Assembly (NCBI GenBank): GCA_022867105.1
Contig: JALHVH010000211.1
Location: 1 to 7,873 of the forward strand
Direction: 5' to 3'
Source: Candidatus Aminicenantota bacterium
Lineage (GTDB): Bacteria > Acidobacteriota > Aminicenantia > Aminicenantales > Saccharicenantaceae
Length of the DNA stretch: 7,873 nucleotides
Of the stretch, positions 5,397-7,873 are shown piece after piece (the stretch's first letter is position 1; the number at the start of each line of letters is the position of its first letter). A program made the translations under genes and the position numbers. Below the pieces are notes generated by a model. It saw only the letters and a program-made list of their open reading frames with translations. It made no database searches and was not told the DNA's origin.

Positions 5397-7028
5397 ATGT
5401 CGATCGATCGTCGAACGTTCATTCGCAACAGCGCCGTGCTCGGTGTCGCGGCGGCGGCCGCAGGAGGTCCGGCCGGAGCCCCGGCAAGCATGTCCCTGTC
5501 TTCCGATGCTGAAGCGCAGGGCCCATTCGAGCTCGACGAGCTGACGGTGGCCGATCTCCAGAAGCGGATGCAGTCCGGCCAGAACACGGCGAAGTCGCTC
5601 GTGCAAAAGTACCTCGCGAGGATCGAGCAGCTCGAAACTCGCGGTCCGGCGCTGCATTACGTGATCGAGATCAACCCGGAGGCACTGGCTATAGCGGAAG
5701 CCCTCGACGAGGAGCGCAGGAAGACCGGCCCTCGCGGCTCCCTTCATGGCGTTCCGGTGCTCATCAAGGACAATATCGGCACCGCCGACCGCATGACGAC
5801 GACGGCGGGTTCTTTGGCGCTGGAAGGGTCCATCCCAGCGAAGGACTCGTTTGTGGCGGCCCGACTGCGCGAAGCCGGTGCGGTCATCCTCGGCAAGACG
5901 AACCTCAGCGAGTGGGCGAACTTCCGTTCCACGAGGTCGTCGAGCGGGTGGAGCGCCCGCGGCGGCCAGGCGAAGAACCCGTATGCCCTCGACCGCAATC
6001 CATCGGGTTCTAGTTCGGGCACGGGCGGTGCTATCGCAACGAACTATGGCGCGGTTGGCCTCGGTTCGGAGACGGACGGCTCGATCACGTCGCCGTCCAA
6101 CAACTGCTGTCTTGTCGGCATCAAGCCGACCGTCGGCCTGGTCAGCCGGTCAGGCGTCGTGCCGATCTCGCACACGCAGGACACCGTGGGCCCGATGGCC
6201 CGGACGGTCACGGACGCCGCCATCCTTCTCGGCGCGATCGCCGGACCGGATGCGGACGACCCCGTCACGAAGAACGCGCTCGTGCGCGGTCATCGCGACT
6301 ACACGACGTTCCTCGACGCGGCCGGCCTGAAGGGTGCCCGCATCGGGATCCCGAGAAAGGGCTTCTTCGGCTACAACCCCCACTCCGACAAGATTGCTGA
6401 GGACGCCATCGCGATCATGAAGCGCCTGGGCGCCGTCATCGTGGACCCGGTCGCGTTGCCGGATGGCGACGAACTTGGCAAGGCCGAGTACGAGGTGCTG
6501 CTGTACGAGTTCAAGGCGGACCTTAATGCCTACCTCGTCGGCCTCGGGCCATCCGCCCGCATCAAGTCCCTGCAGGACGCGATCGACTTCAACGAACGGA
6601 ACCGCGCTCGCGAGATGCCGTACTTCGGGCAGGAAATCTTCATCGAGGCGCAGGCCAAGGGGCCGCTGACGGAACAGGCCTATCTCGACGCCCTGGCCAC
6701 GTGCGAGCGCCTGTCACGCACCGAAGGCATCGATGCCGCCATGGACAAGCACACGCTCGACGCCCTCGTGGCGCCCACCAGCGCGCCGCCGTCGCTGACC
6801 GATCTCGTCAACGGCGACTACGGCTCTGGCAGCGCCACGACGTTTCCGGCCGTCGCGGGCTATCCGCACATCACGGTGCCCGGGGGTTTCGTGTTCGGGT
6901 TGCCGGTGGGCGTGTCCTTCTTCGGCCGGGGGTGGAGCGAGCCGGTGCTGCTCAAGCTGGCTTACGCGTTCGAGCAGGCGACCAGACACCGGCGCCCGCC
7001 GACGTTCCTGCCGACGACCGAACTCTAG
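5397..7028 (+). CDS. Tat-exported amidase-signature family enzyme (peptide-amidase-like)
   Basis: 543 residues, starting at an ATG six bases after a perfect AGGAGG. The N terminus carries a twin-arginine motif, DRRTFIR (4-10), an Ala/Gly-rich hydrophobic stretch, and a possible cleavage site near A30 or A40, so the folded enzyme is exported by Tat. The amidase-signature domain begins about residue 46. PVLIKDN contains the catalytic K124, GSSSGTGG (204-211) the cis-serine S206, and SETDGSI the acyl-forming S229: the complete Ser-cisSer-Lys triad. The last 60 residues (GYPHITVPGG... to FEQATRHRRPP) resemble secreted peptide amidases such as that of Stenotrophomonas, which remove C-terminal amides, but other amide substrates are possible. 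GatA of the tRNA amidotransferase is ruled out by the export signal and by the absence of gatB or gatC. Promoter and leader match those of the C1 peptidase. Confidence 0.9.
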   Translation: MSIDRRTFIRNSAVLGVAAAAAGGPAGAPASMSLSSDAEAQGPFELDELTVADLQKRMQSGQNTAKSLVQKYLARIEQLETRGPALHYVIEINPEALAIAEALDEERRKTGPRGSLHGVPVLIKDNIGTADRMTTTAGSLALEGSIPAKDSFVAARLREAGAVILGKTNLSEWANFRSTRSSSGWSARGGQAKNPYALDRNPSGSSSGTGGAIATNYGAVGLGSETDGSITSPSNNCCLVGIKPTVGLVSRSGVVPISHTQDTVGPMARTVTDAAILLGAIAGPDADDPVTKNALVRGHRDYTTFLDAAGLKGARIGIPRKGFFGYNPHSDKIAEDAIAIMKRLGAVIVDPVALPDGDELGKAEYEVLLYEFKADLNAYLVGLGPSARIKSLQDAIDFNERNRAREMPYFGQEIFIEAQAKGPLTEQAYLDALATCERLSRTEGIDAAMDKHTLDALVAPTSAPPSLTDLVNGDYGSGSATTFPAVAGYPHITVPGGFVFGLPVGVSFFGRGWSEPVLLKLAYAFEQATRHRRPPTFLPTTEL

Positions 7029-7070
7029 CCGCCGGGCGCGGGACCTGACCCCGCCAGGTGCCAGAGGCGG
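7029..7070 (+). terminator. Weak nested hairpin after the amidase
   Basis: Right after the stop codon CCGCC (7029-7033) can pair with GGCGG (7066-7070), enclosing ACCTG (7043-7047) with CAGGT (7055-7059). Only two T follow, so it may not terminate. The 77-base gap to the acyltransferase shows no convincing promoter, and read-through into that gene is possible. Confidence 0.25.
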
Positions 7071-7105
7071 TTGGGCGCACGCGTTTCGCTGTCCAGGTGG
7101 AACCG

Positions 7106-7873
7106 ATGGAGCAAACGGTGACAGGTGAAAGGCTCAAACCGGAATATATGAACCCATCGTCAGAGCAGGAACACGTTGCCGTTTACAGAGAAAAGATTAC
7201 CGATGAAATCTGTAAGGCCTTCGGATTCTCACCCACCGGAGTGATGCGCCGGCTGCTGGGGCCTTTGTTCAGGCTTCCAACCAATCGCTTTGGTCGGATC
7301 GCCGTCCGCGTAGACGACGAAGTCGGGTCTTCGGGACTTAGCGGCGGGGCCCGCAGGATCTTGCCCGATCTATCGCTCGAGGTCACCGCACGCGGCTTGG
7401 AGAATATTCCCGTGGACGGGCCGCTGCTCGTGGTCTCCAACCACCCCGGCGCGTTCGATTCCGTGGCCATCTTGTCCTGTATTCCCAGGAAAGATGTTAA
7501 AGTGCTTCTTTCGGATGTCCCTTTCACGCGCGCCTTTGCCTCCGCCCGCCGATACTTCATCTACGTGCCGCCGGATGCCTCCGGCCGCATGACGACGCTG
7601 CGGGCTTCGATCGACCATCTCAAAAGCGGCGGGGCCCTGCTGATTTTTGCTCACGGTGATGTGGAGCCTGACCCGGAAGTAAGCCCGGGCGCCGACGAAT
7701 GCATTCAGGACTGGTCCCGGAGCGTCGAAATAATGCTGCGCGCAGTCCCGGATTGCCGGCTGCAAGTGACGATCGTGAGCGGTGCGCTGATGCCGAAGTT
7801 TGTCTTCAGCCCTATTATAAAGATCCGGAAAACCGCCGCCAAACGGCAGAAGCTGGCCGAATTTCTACAGATC
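7106..7873 (+). CDS. PlsC-like acyltransferase, 3' end cut by window edge
   Basis: The ATG at 7106 follows AGGTGG (7095-7100) at five bases, and the frame is open to the last base (256 codons). M15 (7148) is a weaker alternative start. The protein has the glycerophosphate-acyltransferase core: LLVVSNHPGAFD gives the H-x4-D catalytic motif (H113, D118), and RYFIYVPPD fits the next block. FAHGDVEPDP (181-190) occupies the place of the classical FPEGTR phosphate-binding motif, so this is a divergent subfamily rather than canonical PlsC. It likely transfers an acyl chain from acyl-ACP or acyl-CoA to a lysophospholipid or other amphiphile at the inner membrane. About 100 residues precede the core, with no clear transmembrane helix. 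It lies 77 bases after the amidase on the same strand; a functional link is not evident. Confidence 0.82.
   Translation, partial: MEQTVTGERLKPEYMNPSSEQEHVAVYREKITDEICKAFGFSPTGVMRRLLGPLFRLPTNRFGRIAVRVDDEVGSSGLSGGARRILPDLSLEVTARGLENIPVDGPLLVVSNHPGAFDSVAILSCIPRKDVKVLLSDVPFTRAFASARRYFIYVPPDASGRMTTLRASIDHLKSGGALLIFAHGDVEPDPEVSPGADECIQDWSRSVEIMLRAVPDCRLQVTIVSGALMPKFVFSPIIKIRKTAAKRQKLAEFLQI

Noticed and set aside
7041..7060. GGACCTGACCCC-like stretch after the amidase, reminiscent of flanks seen next to some transposase genes
   Set aside because: Too short, no transposase or repeat copy nearby, and it can be explained as part of a weak hairpin.
7183..7765. Two minus-strand open frames near the right edge
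   Set aside because: They overlap the acyltransferase, whose plus-strand frame carries H-x4-D and a good start. The minus readings show no motif.

Overview
The window looks like a piece of a Gram-negative bacterial chromosome with moderately high GC. Four complete or partial genes carry export signals: three Sec-type and one Tat-type. One product has the form of an outer-membrane beta-barrel that ends in phenylalanine. A DUF5916/CBM9-like outer-membrane protein, a secreted bleomycin-hydrolase-type C1 peptidase and a Tat-exported amidase together fit Acidobacteriota, perhaps an Aminicenantia-like lineage. That placement is inference from gene content only; there is no rRNA or marker gene here.

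Layout: (1) 1-1300, minus strand: a secreted polysaccharide deacetylase whose 3' end lies beyond the left edge. (2) 1381-1502: a textbook sigma-70-type promoter and a complete tRNA-Asp(GUC) with encoded CCA. (3) 1503-1908: no gene. This stretch holds what looks like the tRNA terminator split by a palindromic repeat, a second copy of that repeat, a short direct repeat, and the promoter and leader of the next gene. (4) 1909-3129, plus: exported C1-family peptidase. (5) 3130-3164: a convergent intergenic hairpin. (6) 3165-5198, minus: CBM9-like/DUF5916 outer-membrane protein. (7) 5199-5396: a divergent control region with two promoters whose -35 boxes touch. (8) 5397-7028, plus: Tat-exported amidase-signature enzyme. 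(9) 7106-7873, plus: PlsC-like acyltransferase, cut by the right edge.

How the genes may work together: the C1 peptidase and the amidase are 3.4 kb apart and not in one operon. Their promoters nevertheless align without a gap over 80 bases (53 identities). Both have TTGACA, an 18-base spacer holding the dyad CGCCG-N6-CGGCG, TATATT, and a shared element (GATTCA..CG..AAG) just after the expected transcription start. This suggests that two exported amide- or peptide-bond hydrolases share a regulator, and it is the most interesting signal in the window. The DUF5916 gene between them is transcribed from a promoter that abuts the amidase promoter and appears to give a leaderless mRNA. I see no phage, CRISPR, toxin-antitoxin or biosynthetic cluster here; the individual genes belong to recognisable families.
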